Made by a program: the position numbers and the translations under genes | Shown here: positions 16,044-24,454 of the stretch, in pieces | Position numbering within the stretch: position 1 is the first letter of the stretch | Layout: each line of letters starts with the position of its first letter | Notes under the pieces: generated by a model | What the model saw: the letters and a program-made list of their open reading frames with translations, nothing else | What the model was told of the DNA's origin: nothing | The model's database searches: none | Assembly (NCBI GenBank): GCA_020025595.1 | Contig: JAHHRV010000010.1 | Coordinates: 1-64,000, forward strand | Origin: Oscillospiraceae bacterium | GTDB taxonomy: Bacteria > Bacillota > Clostridia > Oscillospirales > Oscillospiraceae | Length of the DNA: 64,000 bases | Direction of reading: 5' to 3'

Positions 16044-16226
16044 AATAAATACCTCCAAATTACTTTGTTATATCATTATGTCGCCCTTTTATATTTTCAT
16101 CCGGCAAGGTCGGCATCAGTCGGAAATCTTTCATGACCCATGGGCCATCATCTCCTTTTCTTGTCTACCATTATGGGCGGCAATTTTGTATTTTTTGTGT
16201 TTCTATTATGAATGAACCGTGAATTT

Positions 16227-16253
16227 TTAGCACTCTACCACTTAGAGTGCTAA
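16227..16253. promoter_or_regulatory. CIRCE element (HrcA operator)
   Basis: TTAGCACTC (16227-16235), nine bases, GAGTGCTAA (16245-16253): an exact match to the consensus. No gene follows on the plus strand for over 1 kb, so it belongs to hsp20 on the minus strand. Confidence 0.95.
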
Positions 16254-16368
16254 AAATATATCAAGAACCCATTCAAAGCATCTCTGTAAAGGAGCTGTAC
16301 AAGAGGAAATTGCTCAGGTGGCAGAAAAAATCATGTTAAACGGAATTCATTTCCTGAAATAGGCAATT

Positions 16369-16404
16369 AAAAACTGGCGTCAGCAGCTGCCGGCGCCAGT
16401 TTTC
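16369..16404 (-). terminator. Terminator of the sigma-serpin remnant
   Basis: Stem AAAACTGGCG / CGCCAGTTTT next to the stop at 16407, with T runs on both sides. Confidence 0.75.
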
Positions 16405-16406
16405 GT

Positions 16407-16925
16407 TTACTCTGATACATCCATCATGGTTCCAATAAAGAACGGCAGGTTGTTTTCACAGTCAATCAGCATATACACAAAGGGTCTGTCTAAATACACT
16501 TCTTTCATTTCCTCCTCACACTCTGCCCGCTCTGCCGCTTCTACAACCGTTGCAGCAGCAGCCTTTGTACAGCCGAACAATACCTGTGACACAGAATCCA
16601 TATGGAAATACCGGCGCACGAAAATCAGCCGGTTATCATCGGATTGCTCCTTATTTCTTTTGGCTGCCCGGTTCCAGTCCAGCTTCCCCAGAGAAACATA
16701 GCGGCAAATCTTAGCCAGAAATGCGAAAAAATAATTCGGCCGTTCCGGCGGGATGCGATTCCAGGTGTTCAGATAGGTATCATTGACACATTCCTGTGCA
16801 TCTTCCCGGTTGTTAAGGATCCGTTCAGACAGTCTCTGCAGCCGGGTGCCATAAACTGCATCTGTCTGCGCAATGGCACGGTCATCCCGTTTCCAATACA
16901 GCTCGATCATTTCAGAATCTTCCAT
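16407..16925 (-). pseudogene. Degenerate fusion of an ECF sigma factor and a serpin C-terminus
   Basis: One open frame of 172 residues joins two unrelated families. Residues 1-95 are sigma-70 region 2 of an ECF factor (MIELYWKRDDRAIAQTDAVY, NREDAQECVNDTYLNTWN). Residues about 98-115 (NRLIFVRRYFHMDSVSQ) resemble the start of region 4, so the linker of about 50-60 residues is missing. From about residue 116 the sequence is the end of a serpin: the reactive-loop hinge TKAAAATVVEA and the terminal strand YLDRPFVYMLIDCENNLPFF. Such sigma, anti-sigma and serpin genes can be adjacent in Clostridia, so two in-frame deletions explain it. It still has a good start (GGAGG) and terminator. It is unlikely to work as either parent protein. 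Confidence 0.7.
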
Positions 16926-17226
16926 TTTCGCTACGCCTCCTTTACAGGCCCCTCTACCCTGTCAGTGGGATTTTATCTTTGGTTGGTTACATCATAGCAA
17001 AAATTTTTTTAAAAAGGAATCGATCAGGATGAAACATCTGCATTGACGGCATGGTTCTTCTGGTCATAAGCCGTTAATATTTTCGTTGCAAATTGTTCTA
17101 ATATTTGTTATAGCGTGGACATAATCAAAATTTATTATATAGGTACAAAAGGTTGCGGAAGCCGTGAGCCGCCTCCTTTTATTCATTAGATCCTCTTTTA
17201 TACCTCTCTTCTTTCTATTTAAGTGA
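16926..17226. other. Gene-free stretch
   Basis: About 300 bp without a gene. On the minus strand a TATGAT element (about 16992-16997) could be the -10 of the sigma-serpin frame. On the plus strand a weak GC hairpin (about 17153-17180, GCGG...CCGC followed by TTTT) is visible. Confidence 0.4.
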
Positions 17227-17262
17227 AAATCCCCGTTGTCGTTCAGGACAACGGGGATTTCT
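17227..17262. terminator. Second of two tandem terminators after the Bce operon
   Basis: A perfect 14-bp stem AAATCCCCGTTGTC / GACAACGGGGATTT with a 6-nt loop. Confidence 0.75.
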
Positions 17263-17285
17263 CATATTACACACATTGCGAACAA

Positions 17286-17323
17286 AGGCCGAAGTCATAA
17301 TCCGACTTCGGCCTGTTGTTTTT
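17286..17323. terminator. First of two tandem terminators after the Bce operon
   Basis: An 11-bp stem AGGCCGAAGTC / GACTTCGGCCT directly after the small gene ending at 17322. The T run is better on the plus strand, so it may block transcription from both sides. Confidence 0.7.
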
Positions 17324-17471
17324 ATTGCTCTAAACGCCGCATGATTCGATCTGCAAGATTCCACACCGCAGCGATTGCTCCCCAAAGGATTCCCGCCGGG
17401 ATGACAAGGATCCCGATGATAAAGAGCGTGAGATAACCGATGGCGGAGCTCAGGCATTTTTTGAAATCCAT
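17322..17471 (-). CDS. 49-residue membrane protein at the end of the Bce operon
   Basis: The small frame begins MDFKKCLSSAIGYLTLF and has one or two hydrophobic segments (residues about 10-42) and a basic C-terminus ending RIMRRLEQ. It starts 19 bp after the stop of the lipoprotein gene, in the same direction, and is followed by two terminators. The ribosome binding site is weak (GAGG 11 bases away), so translation may depend on the gene upstream. Position suggests an accessory of the peptide-detoxification module. Function unknown. Confidence 0.5.
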   Translation of the reverse strand: MDFKKCLSSAIGYLTLFIIGILVIPAGILWGAIAAVWNLADRIMRRLEQ

Positions 17472-17490
17472 ACGCTCTGCGCCTCACAAA

Positions 17491-17979
17491 TCATCCGTTC
17501 GACGCAGAATCTGCGTATTCGCAGGTCATTTCAACCGTCCCGGTGAAATCCTCATAGACAACCATAATGTAATTCCCTCCGCTGGACAGGCTCAGTGTGG
17601 ATTCAAAGGTTCCGTCCTCAGAACAGTCCAGGAAAAACACATCCTCATTCATGCGAACCCGAATCAACGCTTCCCCGGAATCTGTTTGAATCCGCCCGGA
17701 CACTTTGAGCTTCCGCTCTTCAATGGAGCCTCCACCGAACACCACATCACGGTCTGTGCAGTCTTTGCAGTCTGATGCATATGTTCCGGAATAGGCATCC
17801 TTATCCAGCGTGCGGTTTCCAATCAGATTTCCGTCCTCGGTAATCTGGGAATCCCCGATCCTTCCGGCAATATCATCCATGGATGCTGCGATTTCTTCCG
17901 GAGTCATATAGTTAAATCTGCAGGCCGTCAGGGCGAAAATCACGCTAATCAGCAATAAAACTGCAATCACTCGTTTCAT
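17491..17979 (-). CDS. Lipoprotein of unknown function in the Bce operon
   Basis: The 162-residue protein begins with a lipoprotein signal peptide ending LTAC. The mature part has a helical N-terminus (MTPEEIAASMDDIAGRIGD), a Cys pair (SDCKDC) and a beta-rich C-terminal half with GGSIEERKLKVSGRIQ and FFLDCSEDGTFESTLSLSSG, like a small Ig-type or carboxypeptidase-regulatory fold. The frame extends upstream into the permease gene, but the ATG at 17979 has AGAGGA before it and opens the signal peptide. It lies two bases after the permease stop. It may capture peptide or gate the transporter; this is inference. Confidence 0.7.
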   Translation of the reverse strand: MKRVIAVLLLISVIFALTACRFNYMTPEEIAASMDDIAGRIGDSQITEDGNLIGNRTLDKDAYSGTYASDCKDCTDRDVVFGGGSIEERKLKVSGRIQTDSGEALIRVRMNEDVFFLDCSEDGTFESTLSLSSGGNYIMVVYEDFTGTVEMTCEYADSASNG

Positions 17980-17981
17980 AA

Positions 17982-20006
17982 TCAGTCCTCTTTTGCTCCG
18001 CTGACGATGCTGAAGTATGCGTTGGAAGTAAGTCGATAGACCAGTGCATAGAAAACACCAAAGACCACAAAGCACCCGGCTGTTGTTTCAATGAGAAGTG
18101 TTGTGTTCCATAGATTAAACATCCGCAGAATAATACCGATCATGGGGAACGCAAAGCACAGGTGGATACCGGCTGTCACCAACGGCAGGAAAAACACCGT
18201 AAGCATCTGAGAGTTGATGGATTTACGAATGTCCCGTTTGGTCATGCCTACTTTTTGCATGATTTCAAAGCGGCCCTGATCTTCATAGCCTTCGGAAACC
18301 TGCTTATAGTAGATCATCAATACCGCAGCTATCAGGAACACAATACTCAGCATAATTCCCAGGAAGAACAGTCCACCAAACAGGCTGTAAAAGTCCACCC
18401 GGTTGCCTTCCAGAGATTCAACATTTGCATCCTCAAAAGAGGCTAACTGTCTGATTTCTCCGGCAATCGAAATCTGATCCTCCGCCGGCAAATCCAGATT
18501 GAATCCATAATACCACTCATAATTGATGATAGAATCTCCCGTGAAATCTGCCAGCTGCTGAAGCGGTGCAACCGCAGCTTCCAGATCCGGGACAAAAACA
18601 AACACTGTGGGGAATATGGTCATTGCGGAGTTTCCGTTATCAACGAAACTGTCCACAACTGCCTTTACCTGATACGCTTCTCCATCGTTGATTTGGAAGG
18701 TAGGTTCGGTATACTCCGTGCGGAACGGATAAATCAAGACCTGATTGTCTTCCAGTGTCTGGTTCTCGCCCATCAGCTGGTTATAGTCAGACAGCGATAC
18801 AAAATAGGCAAGCACGAGGGTGGATTTTGAATCCAGATCCAAAGGGCTAGAATACACGGATGCTTCTGTAGAAAGATTACCTTCTTTTAGTATTCCCGCA
18901 GATGTAACCACACGGTAATCAAGTACTTCCTGAGGCTTTACCTGATGTGTGTCCAACAGGCTGTCAATTTCTTCACGGAAGCTGCACACATTTTCCTCCT
19001 GAACTTCTGCAAGACTGTCCATGCTCAGGTTTACATTGATGTCTTTGGGATAGCGTGTGCGCAGACTGTCTTCCGAGCCGATAAACAGCGCAGTTGTGGA
19101 GCTGAGCATCACGAGCACCATGGTGAGCAGGATGCAGATAGAGGCAAGGCCGGTACCGTTACGGTTCATACGGTATGCCATGGACGAAACGCTGACAAAA
19201 TGATTTGCCTTGTAGTAGTACTTCTTATTCTTCTGCAGGACCCGGCAAAGCGTGACGGAGCCAGAGATGAACAGCAGATAGGTTCCCGCAATAACCATCA
19301 GAACCGCAACAAAAAACAGTACGATAGCGGTTGCAGGGTCTTTCAGATTCAGTGCAAGCGCATAGGCACCTGCCAGAATCACGATGCCCGCAATGGTCAT
19401 CAGCCACTTTGCTTTGGGAGGCTTCTCTCCGGTATTGCCACCCCGCAGCAGCGCCACAGGATTGCTCAGAGAAATCTGTCGCAATCCGTTTAACAGAATC
19501 AGGGCGAAGATTCCGCCGAACACCAGAACAGTTGAAGCAATGCCGCTGACAGAAACGGTAAACTCATAGCCAATCTGTCCGGACATCAGGTTTGCCATTG
19601 CCAATTCAAACAGCTTTGACAGAGCAATTCCGCAGCCAAGGCCGAGGCTCAGCGCAATCGCTGCAATAATCACGGCTTCCCAGAACATAATTCTGCTGAT
19701 GTTCCATTTGCCCATACCCAGAATGTTGTACAGGCCGAACTCCTTTTTCCGCCGGCGAATCAGAAACGAATTGGAGTAGAACAGAAACAGCAATGAGAAT
19801 AATGCAATTACCCAGCTTCCCAGACCCATCATCGAAGCAATTGTTGTGCTGCCGGGCAGCTGCCCGATCACCGGGCTTTGGGACAGAAACAGGATGATAT
19901 AATACATCATCACCATGCCGATACAGGTCAGCAGATAGGGCGTGTACAGCCGCTTGTTCTTCCGGATGCCCTCCCAGGCCATCTTGGGATAAAATCCAGT
20001 TTTCAT
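17982..20006 (-). CDS. Bce-type ABC transporter permease (FtsX family)
   Basis: A 674-residue permease with the architecture of BceB: paired hydrophobic segments in the first 290 residues, an FtsX block (LFYSNSFLIRRRKKEFGLYNILGMGKWNISR), a large extracellular domain of about 200 residues (about 310-515) before the last membrane segments, and a second FtsX block (QVSEGYEDQGRFEIMQKVGMTKRD). BceB proteins sense lipid II-binding peptides, pass the signal to their kinase and confer resistance. Its start overlaps the ATPase stop by four bases. Confidence 0.92.
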   Translation of the reverse strand: MKTGFYPKMAWEGIRKNKRLYTPYLLTCIGMVMMYYIILFLSQSPVIGQLPGSTTIASMMGLGSWVIALFSLLFLFYSNSFLIRRRKKEFGLYNILGMGKWNISRIMFWEAVIIAAIALSLGLGCGIALSKLFELAMANLMSGQIGYEFTVSVSGIASTVLVFGGIFALILLNGLRQISLSNPVALLRGGNTGEKPPKAKWLMTIAGIVILAGAYALALNLKDPATAIVLFFVAVLMVIAGTYLLFISGSVTLCRVLQKNKKYYYKANHFVSVSSMAYRMNRNGTGLASICILLTMVLVMLSSTTALFIGSEDSLRTRYPKDINVNLSMDSLAEVQEENVCSFREEIDSLLDTHQVKPQEVLDYRVVTSAGILKEGNLSTEASVYSSPLDLDSKSTLVLAYFVSLSDYNQLMGENQTLEDNQVLIYPFRTEYTEPTFQINDGEAYQVKAVVDSFVDNGNSAMTIFPTVFVFVPDLEAAVAPLQQLADFTGDSIINYEWYYGFNLDLPAEDQISIAGEIRQLASFEDANVESLEGNRVDFYSLFGGLFFLGIMLSIVFLIAAVLMIYYKQVSEGYEDQGRFEIMQKVGMTKRDIRKSINSQMLTVFFLPLVTAGIHLCFAFPMIGIILRMFNLWNTTLLIETTAGCFVVFGVFYALVYRLTSNAYFSIVSGAKED

Positions 20007-20767
20007 TTCCGATCACCACCTGTCGCCAGCAAAGTCAGCGTGTCAGAAATCTTCTGGTAAAGCTGCTCGTCAGTGCTGTTGCCCCGATAAATCTGGTGGA
20101 ACACCTCACCGTCCTTGATGAACAGAACCCGGCTGGCATGGCTTGCAGCCTTCACGGAATGGGTAACCATCAGAATCGTGCGGCCATCCTGATTGATCTG
20201 GCTGAACAGCCGAAGCAGTTCGTCCGTAGCCTTGGAGTCCAGAGCGCCGGTGGGTTCATCTGCCAGAATCAGTTTGGGGTCTGTGATGATTGCACGGGCT
20301 ACCGCTGCTCTCTGCTTCTGACCGCCGGAGACTTCATACGGATATTTCTTCAAAAGCTGGCTGATTCCAAGCTGCGCTGCGACGGGCTGCAATCTCTTGC
20401 TCATTTCGGGATAGGATTTCCCCGCAAGTACCAGCGGCAGATAGATGTTGTCTTCTAAGGTGAATGTATCCAGCAGGTTGAATTCCTGGAATACAAATCC
20501 CAGATTGTCCCGGCGGAATGCCGCAATCTGACTGTCCTTGACTTTTGAAAGGTCCTGTCCGTCAAGAACCACCTTACCCTCAGTAGGCTTGTCCAGCGCC
20601 GCAAGAATGTTTAGCAGAGTGGTTTTTCCGGAGCCGGATTCACCCATGATTGCCACATACTCTCCCTGCTCCACATTGAATGTCACATTCCGCAGAGCCT
20701 CTACTTTATTGCCGCCGAAACGGGTGGTATAAATTTTTTTAATACCATTTACTTCCAATATACTCAT
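20003..20767 (-). CDS. Bce-type ABC transporter ATP-binding protein
   Basis: The 254-residue ATPase has Walker A GESGSGKTT, signature VSGGQKQR, Walker B LILADEPTGALD, and a switch His in MVTHSVKAASHASRV. It matches the MacB/BceA group and pairs with the FtsX-like permease downstream (4-bp overlap). A GGAGG site precedes the ATG. It has its own upstream region of 111 bp with a -10 but a poor -35, as expected for activation by the response regulator. Confidence 0.93.
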   Translation of the reverse strand: MSILEVNGIKKIYTTRFGGNKVEALRNVTFNVEQGEYVAIMGESGSGKTTLLNILAALDKPTEGKVVLDGQDLSKVKDSQIAAFRRDNLGFVFQEFNLLDTFTLEDNIYLPLVLAGKSYPEMSKRLQPVAAQLGISQLLKKYPYEVSGGQKQRAAVARAIITDPKLILADEPTGALDSKATDELLRLFSQINQDGRTILMVTHSVKAASHASRVLFIKDGEVFHQIYRGNSTDEQLYQKISDTLTLLATGGDRK

Positions 20768-20878
20768 AACCCAAATCCTCCTTTGGAATTTCTGTGGTTA
20801 TTGTAACAAAAGGGAGACTTGCATCGCCATGGAATTGGCTTACAAATCCCCCTTCAAATCTAACGGTTCTGTAAGAAG
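20768..20878 (-). promoter_or_regulatory. Putative response-regulator-dependent promoter of the Bce transporter
   Basis: On the minus strand a -10 TACAAT (about 20801-20806) has no good -35. Upstream, CTTACA and TGTAAG form an inverted pair (outer arms about 30 bp apart), a plausible binding region for the BceR-like regulator. Confidence 0.4.
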
Positions 20879-21868
20879 TTATTCAACCTTCAGATTTCTC
20901 TGCGCAAGGTCTATGATAATGCAGGTGCCTTCATCCACGACGGACTCTGCCCGGATGCCGTGACCCAGATTGCTGCAAATCCGCTTGCACAGGGACAACC
21001 CGATTCCGCTGGCTTTCTTGTCCACCCTGCCGTTATAGCCCGTATAGCCATTTTCAAAGATTCTGGGCAGATCCTCCGGCGCAATGCCAATTCCGGTATC
21101 GCGAATACGCAGTTTCTTTTCCGGGTCCACGGATATGCTGATGCTTCCGGAAGGTGTATACTTCAGAGCATTGGAAAGCACCTGCTCAATCACAAAGGAC
21201 AGCCACTTTTCATCGGTAATCACTTTAATGTCGGTTGGTTCATAGTGCAGCCGGAGCTTTCGGTTGATGAATTCGCCGGCAAATTTCTTGACTGACTGCC
21301 GGATGATTGGGTCCAGATCATATTCTTTGATCAGATAGTCACTGGTGTCAGAATCCAGCTTCAGGAACATGAGCACCATCTCCACATACTGCTCGATCCG
21401 GGAGAGGTCGGACATCAGTTTTCTGGACAGCGCCGAATCCTCATTTTGCAGATGCAGCCGCATGGAAGCGATGGGCGTTTTGATCTGATGGGCCCAAACG
21501 GTATAGTAATCCACCATATCCGTAAAGCGCCGGTTCATAGTTGACTGAAAGGTCATCTGCTCCTGACGAAGCAAATCGATAATCTTCTGATAATCCTGAT
21601 CTTCCACGCCGTCCACAGAAGGAAACGCATTGATCGCCACATCGGTCAGCGAACGAATCTGTTCCAGCTTTTTATGTTTTCTCTTTACCCGGTTAAAATC
21701 CACAACTAAAATGGGGATGCTAACCAGAATGCACAGCATCACAGGATACCAGACTGCGGTAAGCGGCAGATGGTACAGCACAAATGAAACAGAAAAAATC
21801 ACAGCAAACACAAAGGCAACGAAGAAGCTCCGCCGCCTCTGCTTGAGATATTGAAAAAACAGTTTCAT
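20879..21868 (-). CDS. Bce-type sensor histidine kinase (intramembrane-sensing)
   Basis: A 329-residue kinase with two N-terminal membrane segments (about 13-33 and 39-59) joined by a very short loop and no sensor domain, typical of BceS kinases that read their transporter rather than a ligand. The phospho-acceptor is His137 in WAHQIKTPIAS. The ATPase domain has N box VLSNALKYTP, G1 DTGIGIAPEDLPRIFENG and G2 SGIGLSLCK. It lies 15 bp after the response regulator. Confidence 0.93.
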   Translation of the reverse strand: MKLFFQYLKQRRRSFFVAFVFAVIFSVSFVLYHLPLTAVWYPVMLCILVSIPILVVDFNRVKRKHKKLEQIRSLTDVAINAFPSVDGVEDQDYQKIIDLLRQEQMTFQSTMNRRFTDMVDYYTVWAHQIKTPIASMRLHLQNEDSALSRKLMSDLSRIEQYVEMVLMFLKLDSDTSDYLIKEYDLDPIIRQSVKKFAGEFINRKLRLHYEPTDIKVITDEKWLSFVIEQVLSNALKYTPSGSISISVDPEKKLRIRDTGIGIAPEDLPRIFENGYTGYNGRVDKKASGIGLSLCKRICSNLGHGIRAESVVDEGTCIIIDLAQRNLKVE

Positions 21869-21883
21869 ATCTTTCCCCTTCTG

Positions 21884-22558
21884 TCAGTCCAGAACCACAT
21901 AGCCTACGCCGAATTTGGTGGTGATAAACTCGTCCAATCCGGCAGCATCCAGCTTTTTGCGCAGGCGATTCACATTTACCGACAGCGTATTTTCATCCAC
22001 AAAGCTGTCTGACTCCCACAGCTGTTCCATTAACTTCTCCCGGCTGACGACTTTTCCCTTATTCTGCATCAGAATCAGAAGAATCTTATACTCGTTTTTA
22101 CTCAGGGGTATTTTCTCGTCGTGATAGCTGAGAGAATTATCTCCGGTGTTAAGCAGCGCTCCACGGTGCTCCAGCACAGGAACTGCCGTTGAAAAGTCGT
22201 ATGTCCTGCGGAGCATTGCCTGTACCTTTGCCATCAGAACGCTCTGGTCGAAAGGCTTTGCGATAAAGTCGTCGCCGCCCATATTCATAGCCATCACAAT
22301 ATTCATATTATCCGATGCAGAGGAAATAAAAATAATCGGCACCTTGGAAACCTTGCGAATCTCGTTGCACCAGTGATACCCGTTAAAAAAAGGCAGACCT
22401 ATATCCAGCAGAACGATATGTGGGTCAAACTGTGCAAACTCTGCCATCACATTGCGGAAATTTTGGATGCAGTGGACCTGCAGTTCCCACATTTGCGCCT
22501 GTTCTTTTATTGCTTCGGCAATTCCCTGATCATCTTCCACAATCAGCAATCGGTACAT
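21884..22558 (-). CDS. OmpR-family response regulator (BceR-like)
   Basis: A 224-residue regulator: receiver with acidic pair Glu8/Asp9-Asp10, phospho-acceptor Asp52 (VLLDIGLPFFNG) and Lys in KPFDQS; then an OmpR/PhoB winged helix with the recognition helix in SFVDENTLSVNVNRLRKKL. Two in-frame ATGs occur; the second, at 22558, has GAGGA at correct spacing and is chosen. It is the first gene of the kinase operon and probably activates the ABC genes. Confidence 0.93.
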   Translation of the reverse strand: MYRLLIVEDDQGIAEAIKEQAQMWELQVHCIQNFRNVMAEFAQFDPHIVLLDIGLPFFNGYHWCNEIRKVSKVPIIFISSASDNMNIVMAMNMGGDDFIAKPFDQSVLMAKVQAMLRRTYDFSTAVPVLEHRGALLNTGDNSLSYHDEKIPLSKNEYKILLILMQNKGKVVSREKLMEQLWESDSFVDENTLSVNVNRLRKKLDAAGLDEFITTKFGVGYVVLD

Positions 22559-22670
22559 AAACATTCCTCGTTTCCATAGGCTCAGAAGCAGATGCAGCCA
22601 CTTCCGGCAACCTGATGCTGTTTATTCTAGCACACCGCGCAGAAAATTGCATCATATTCCTTGCTGATAC

Positions 22671-22706
22671 AAAAAAGCCGGTCGTGACGAATCACCACCG
22701 GCTTTT
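22671..22706. terminator. Terminator of the DUF2238-like gene
   Basis: Stem AAAAGCCGGT / ACCGGCTTTT with T runs on both sides. Confidence 0.8.
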
Positions 22707-22709
22707 GAT

Positions 22710-23579
22710 TCAGTTCGTATTTTCCGGCGCAGAAGAATCCTGCGGTGGAATCTCTTTCCCTGCAGCGTTCTCTTCCAGAACGACCGGAATAAACTGGTTT
22801 GCAATCTTTCCCTTACCCTTGGTCTTTACATAGAAATAACCAATGAACGAGAATACCACTGCGCCAATCAGGTTGACCAGCAGATCCATCATGGTATCCT
22901 GCAGGCCCACATCCAGATAGCCGCCCAGACCCATCTGAGCAAAAGTGCCGTCCGAATACACCAGAATCGTATCCGCTACATTGCGGACATGGAACGGAAT
23001 ATTGTGTCCGCCGGGATCCAGTGTCACAGAGTTGAACGCAGTGACGATGGTATCTTTCTGCATATCGGCACCAAACCAGGTGTCCATGCTCCATTCGAAG
23101 AACTCCCATAAAACACCAATCGTCATGGAGAAGCAGAACGCAGTCAGTGCCATGTACAGCGGTGCCAGAGTCAGCGATACCCGCTTGTCTTCGTTCAGGA
23201 TATTCACCAGAGAGAATCCAATTGCGGCGAACAGGAAACCATTGACGGTGTGCAGCAGGGTATCCCAGAACGGGAATGCCAGATAATACTCTTTGATCTC
23301 ACCCAGAATTTCCGCAGAAAAGATGAAAATCAGAATAATGATTTCCAGTGTGTCCGGCAGATCCACCTGCAGCTTGCGTTCCAGAATGGACGGAACCACA
23401 AACAGGCACAGAGTCAAAACGCAGATATACACATTTTCATAGTTTCCGTTCAATAGCTGGGCGATCATGACCATCACAACCAGTATTCTCAGCGTCAGAT
23501 AAACCGCCAGTACCAGTTTATTATTGTGATCGATCTGATCGGAAGTCCGTTTCGACTGTTTTTTTCGGAATTTTTTCAT
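22710..23579 (-). CDS. DUF2238 (YjdF-like) integral membrane protein
   Basis: A 289-residue membrane protein with about seven hydrophobic segments. The conserved YjdF/DUF2238 motifs are present: FPFWDTLLHTVNGFLFAAIG, IGVLWEFFEWSMD and GLQDTMMDLLVNLIGA, with acidic residues inside the membrane region. The C-terminal 35 residues are polar. Its molecular function is unknown in the family. It stands alone between terminators. Confidence 0.75.
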   Translation of the reverse strand: MKKFRKKQSKRTSDQIDHNNKLVLAVYLTLRILVVMVMIAQLLNGNYENVYICVLTLCLFVVPSILERKLQVDLPDTLEIIILIFIFSAEILGEIKEYYLAFPFWDTLLHTVNGFLFAAIGFSLVNILNEDKRVSLTLAPLYMALTAFCFSMTIGVLWEFFEWSMDTWFGADMQKDTIVTAFNSVTLDPGGHNIPFHVRNVADTILVYSDGTFAQMGLGGYLDVGLQDTMMDLLVNLIGAVVFSFIGYFYVKTKGKGKIANQFIPVVLEENAAGKEIPPQDSSAPENTN

Positions 23580-23604
23580 GGAGCCTACTCCTTTGGTTTT
23601 TTAG

Positions 23605-23634
23605 AATAAAACTTGCCGCCAGATGGCGGCAAGT
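23605..23634 (-). terminator. Terminator of the gene at 23641
   Basis: Stem CTTGCCGCC-AGAT-GGCGGCAAG followed leftward by TTTTATTC. Confidence 0.8.
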
Positions 23635-23640
23635 CAAGAA

Positions 23641-24060
23641 TTATGCAGGAAATACATTTGTAACCAAAATCAGCAGCGGAAGTGCCAGGCTGAACAGGCA
23701 AATCAGCCAGGGATACAAAGTCTTCTTGGATACCAGCATCATCAGCATACAGGCCGCAGTCAACGCCAGCGGGCCATACACTGCAAGGCTCTTGGAAACC
23801 ATTCTGGCGTAATCTCCGGTAAGCTGCAGGTTGATTCCAACCATATCCGGCAGCACATTGTAATTCAAACGGGCAATATAAACAGAAAGCAGAATGACAG
23901 GGAGCGCCATAAATACTTTCCGCAATTTCCAAATCCAGATTCCAATTAAGCTAAGTACATTTCCTGTTTTGTGACAGAACTTCTCAGCTGATGAAATACC
24001 AGGCTGTACCTTTTCGGTCAACTGGTTCCATTTTGCTGACCACTGTTCCATATTACTCAT
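23641..24060 (-). CDS. Small multi-pass membrane protein, unknown
   Basis: The 139-residue protein has a soluble N-terminus of about 30 residues and three hydrophobic segments (about 38-62, 90-108, 115-135). The ATG at 24060 follows CGGAGG at good spacing; a TTG six bases upstream is less likely. It has its own terminator. No family recognised. Confidence 0.65.
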   Translation of the reverse strand: MSNMEQWSAKWNQLTEKVQPGISSAEKFCHKTGNVLSLIGIWIWKLRKVFMALPVILLSVYIARLNYNVLPDMVGINLQLTGDYARMVSKSLAVYGPLALTAACMLMMLVSKKTLYPWLICLFSLALPLLILVTNVFPA

Positions 24061-24230
24061 AAGCAACCTCCGATATTCCCATTATGCGTGTTATTCTAAC
24101 ACAAATGCTGCCATGTTTCAAGTATGCGTACTCCGCAGGCTAAAACTTCATAATTGCGGGAATGAAGTCCATGTTTTCGTACATTTGTTTTCATATACTG
24201 TACTCAACATCATTTAGGAGGTACATACAT

Positions 24231-24395
24231 ATGAATACACCCCGTAAATCCAATCATCGTTCCGAAAAAGCCTGCCGCTACCCAAATATCGCTGAAAGCA
24301 GATATTTCTGGAATCGAATCGCCGAAACCGTCCTGTGCACTGCCAGCACCGTCGGAGTTGTTACTGTATTTTTCTTTCTGATTGCCCTGTCCTAG
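24231..24395 (+). CDS. 54-residue protein with C-terminal membrane segment
   Basis: A small frame beginning MNTPRKSNHRSEKACRY, with a basic N-terminus and one hydrophobic segment (about residues 33-53) at the end. AGGAGG stands nine bases before the ATG and a TATACT -10 lies at 24193-24198, both supporting expression. The frame extends farther upstream but without a start signal. Function unknown. Confidence 0.55.
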   Translation: MNTPRKSNHRSEKACRYPNIAESRYFWNRIAETVLCTASTVGVVTVFFFLIALS

Positions 24396-24454
24396 CCCTG
24401 TCATTTTTTTATCGGTCCGCCATATAATGGGAACATACCTCGCAGGCTGAGGAT

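Larger units (their letters stand above)
16044..16406. other. hsp20 upstream region
   Basis: It holds the CIRCE element (16227-16253), a -10-like CATAAT (16205-16210, minus), and a 24-codon open frame (16060-16134, minus, MKDFRLMPTLPDENIKG...) that ends 17 bases before hsp20. The latter could be a leader peptide but has no well-placed ribosome binding site. No other gene is visible. Confidence 0.5.

Noticed and set aside
16060..16134. A 24-codon frame upstream of hsp20
   Set aside because: The ribosome binding site is badly placed and there is no sign of selection; kept only as a note in the hsp20 leader.
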